The notes under the pieces were generated by a model, which was not told the DNA's origin, did not search any database, and worked only from the letters and a program-made list of their open reading frames with translations. A stretch of 64,000 nucleotides of DNA from Vibrio tapetis subsp. quintayensis (lineage in GTDB: Bacteria > Pseudomonadota > Gammaproteobacteria > Enterobacterales > Vibrionaceae), in assembly GCF_030409945.1 (NCBI RefSeq), contig NZ_JAUFQV010000043.1:186001-250000 (forward strand), read 5' to 3'. This document shows positions 62,260 to 64,000 of the stretch, in pieces. The position numbers and the translations under genes were made by a program. Position 1 is the first letter of the stretch; each line of letters begins with the position of its first letter.

Positions 62260-62850
62260 ATGGCACACCTTGAGTCGAATGTTTGGCATGAGTTGCAAAA
62301 CGCTTCCCTATATTGGGCGCCGAATTTCATTAGTCAGGAAGAGGCGAGCGAACTATTTTGCCAACTAGAGAAGCAATTAAAGTGGCGAAATGACAATATC
62401 ACGCTATTTGGAAAAACCATGCCAATCCCCCGATTACAGGCTTGGTATGGCGAGCGTGATTATTGCTACTCTAATATATTGATGCAAGCAAACGAATGGT
62501 CGCCTTTGTTACTCGATTTAAAACATCGTTGCGAGCAAGTTTCAGGCTCTAGGTTCAACTCCGTATTAGCCAACCTTTATCGCAATGGAAGCGATTCTAA
62601 TGGATGGCATAGCGATAACGAGCCTGAACTAGGCAACAACCCCGTGATTGCTTCGCTGAGTTTTGGTGAAACACGCCGATTTCTCGTTAAGCATCGACAC
62701 ACTAAGCAAAAACTTACCTTTGAGTTATCTCCAGGAAGTTTATTGATAATGGCAGGTGAGATGCAGACCCATTGGCAGCATACAGTGCCGAAAACTAAGA
62801 TCGAGAAATCCGGGAGATTAAACCTAACGTTTCGCTATATCTACGAATAG
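62260..62850 (+). CDS. alkB: AlkB-like 2-oxoglutarate-dependent dioxygenase
   Basis: This 196-residue enzyme oxidatively removes alkyl groups from DNA or RNA bases, using iron and 2-oxoglutarate. The iron-binding HxD is in SNGWHSDNEPELG and the distal His in TPH-type QTHWQHTVPK; the 2-oxoglutarate Arg is in SGRLNLTFRY. The shape matches the ALKBH2/3-like bacterial group more than E. coli AlkB. It is separated by 60 bases from the preceding gene. Confidence 0.9.
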   Translation: MAHLESNVWHELQNASLYWAPNFISQEEASELFCQLEKQLKWRNDNITLFGKTMPIPRLQAWYGERDYCYSNILMQANEWSPLLLDLKHRCEQVSGSRFNSVLANLYRNGSDSNGWHSDNEPELGNNPVIASLSFGETRRFLVKHRHTKQKLTFELSPGSLLIMAGEMQTHWQHTVPKTKIEKSGRLNLTFRYIYE

Positions 62851-62881
62851 AAAATCAGTTAATCGCAGCGTAGCCGTTAAT

Positions 62882-63247
62882 CTATCTGTTTTCCGCTATT
62901 CGCCATAATACGCCACTAGGGTCGGTTAGGCAGAATTCAAGCATACCCCAAGGTTGATTAACCAACTCTGAAATTTGCGCGCCAAATTCTTTAACTAGAT
63001 CCAGCGACAACACATGCTCATGCCAGCTTTCCGCATCTTCAACCAGTAGGTGCATCATAGAGTTGTTGCAATGAAGCGGCTCATAAAAATCTTGCAGCAA
63101 AAAAGAGCATACTCCGGATTTAAAATAGGCAATGCCATCAAATTCTGACGCCATTTGAAACCCAATCTTTTGATAAAAACGCTTAGAAAGCTCAAAGTTT
63201 TTGGCAGGCACGAACGATTTTATTTCTACAGTTTCTAAGTTTCTCAT
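62882..63247 (-). CDS. VOC-family (glyoxalase/bleomycin-resistance-like) protein
   Basis: This 121-residue vicinal-oxygen-chelate fold protein starts at ATG 63247 (the frame opens with TTG at 63277). Strand-helix-strand units are seen in FVPAKNFELSKRFYQKIGFQ and LVEDAESWHEHVL, and the C-terminal FCLTDPSGVLWRIAE is the typical last strand. The substrate is unknown. It is convergent with alkB. Confidence 0.8.
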   Translation of the reverse strand: MRNLETVEIKSFVPAKNFELSKRFYQKIGFQMASEFDGIAYFKSGVCSFLLQDFYEPLHCNNSMMHLLVEDAESWHEHVLSLDLVKEFGAQISELVNQPWGMLEFCLTDPSGVLWRIAENR

Positions 63248-63459
63248 AGACCGTTTTCTCAACTGGCTGAAGTACAATAGTGTGAAACGCTTTGTGGAAT
63301 CGAATATTTAGCAGTAAATGATAATGATAACTATAAACAATGATGGAGGCATACTACCAACAACGTAACGATATTGCTAAATTTTATACGGTCGGTAGTA
63401 CGCATAACTGATTGGTATGATAAACTAGATGAATAGAAATCAGTGTTACGTGATCTAAT

Positions 63460-63963
63460 ATGAAATTACTAGCCGACAAAACAGGCGAGCAGTACCTGAA
63501 TGTTATTGAATCGGATGGAGATTCCGTTTTGGTTCAATTTATATCGAACGAGGGTGCACCAAAAGGCAAGCCATTTCGTGATTCAATGAAAGGGTTACTT
63601 CTTGTTGGTTGGACGGCGCGAACCACATCTTCAGCCATCGGTTTGTACCGGTTCAAGCAAGGATATTTAGAAGATGAGCATGTGAGTTTTGCATTGCATC
63701 AACTATTTCCACTCGGGAGAATGGTCAAGCTTCCAACAGGAGAGACCGCGCAGATTGCAAGCTATGCCAATACTCACGCAGATGGGTATTACATGTATCT
63801 ACAAAAGCCGGATGACTCCGAGCTAACAAGGATGAAAATCTCTCCAGAGTGGCAACTTCTCCCATCAACAGAGCTGCTCGCACTGCCGTATTACCCGAGA
63901 GCAAAGACAGAAGCCGAGATTCAGGTGATTGACGAATTTGATCTTTGGGCTCAAGGCTTTTAG
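63460..63963 (+). CDS. Hypothetical protein, 167 aa
   Basis: This protein is not recognised. It is soluble, without signal peptide or membrane helix. The first two-thirds appear beta-rich (KTGEQYLNVIESDGDSVLV, GLYRFKQGYLEDEHVSF), and the last third is acidic with WDLWAQGF-like aromatic ending (FDLWAQGF). The start at 63460 is the only ATG near the open frame start; the ribosome site is weak. No neighbour suggests a role. Confidence 0.65.
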   Translation: MKLLADKTGEQYLNVIESDGDSVLVQFISNEGAPKGKPFRDSMKGLLLVGWTARTTSSAIGLYRFKQGYLEDEHVSFALHQLFPLGRMVKLPTGETAQIASYANTHADGYYMYLQKPDDSELTRMKISPEWQLLPSTELLALPYYPRAKTEAEIQVIDEFDLWAQGF

Positions 63964-64000
63964 CGAACTACTATCCCTAGTGGGGACTTTCCGCTTTTGA

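Overview
The window looks like part of a Vibrio chromosome (class Gammaproteobacteria). The gene families point that way: two near-identical Cache-type chemoreceptors in tandem, a DUF3360 permease, a short arfA ribosome-rescue gene with a hairpin across its stop codon, a chb/cel-type PTS operon in the order seen in vibrios, a TAXI-type TRAP operon and a nirBD-FNT-cobA cluster. No rRNA, insertion sequence, integrase, prophage or CRISPR array is visible. The species and the replicon cannot be fixed from the sequence alone.

Layout. 1-11.6 kb: truncated emrD drug exporter, L,D-transpeptidase, gltS, two chemoreceptors separated by a heptanucleotide minisatellite, a DUF4344 metallopeptidase, arfA, dgkA and a DUF3360 permease. 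11.8-22.1 kb: an AT-richer accessory-looking block that starts just after a tRNA-Gly gene. It holds a 980-residue XRE-HTH/P-loop NTPase/helical-repeat regulator, a PAS-GGDEF diguanylate cyclase, two unknown lipoproteins, and a tightly coupled pair made of a lipoprotein and an exported beta-plus-HEAT protein that resembles the lipid-transfer module of vitellogenin-like proteins. 22.3-31.3 kb: an orphan solute-binding protein, glgC, a permease/thioredoxin/SigZ-like operon, uronate-type sugar catabolism genes (kduD, RpiB-like isomerase, a hydratase), a YkgJ protein, and tRNA-Leu and tRNA-Cys. 31.4-38.4 kb: MarR, cytochrome b561 and cytochrome c' genes, an AraC-GyrI regulator, a nucleotidyltransferase, and a periplasmic-binding-protein/histidine-kinase pair. 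38.4-46.9 kb: a DctB/DctD-like two-component system next to a TAXI-TRAP transporter and L-2-hydroxyglutarate oxidase operon, with a sigma-54 promoter and paired upstream palindromes. 47.3-52.8 kb: a PTS operon for chitobiose-, chitosan-disaccharide- or cellobiose-type sugars ending in its own LacI-family regulator. 52.9-64 kb: dsbA, a small Cys-rich exported protein, nirB-nirD-FNT-cobA, a D-lactate-dehydrogenase-type FAD/Fe-S protein, alkB and two small genes.

How the genes work together. The best supported regulatory circuit is at 38.4-46.9 kb: the sensor and sigma-54 activator probably switch on import of a C5-type acid and its oxidation by LhgO. The nir cluster couples nitrite import, siroheme synthesis and nitrite reduction behind FNR-like and NarP-like sites. 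The most novel-looking material is the 12-22 kb block: a large regulator gene with a nine-G tract, a diguanylate cyclase, and the putative bacterial lipid-transfer pair. Function there is inferred from sequence appearance only; no database search was possible.
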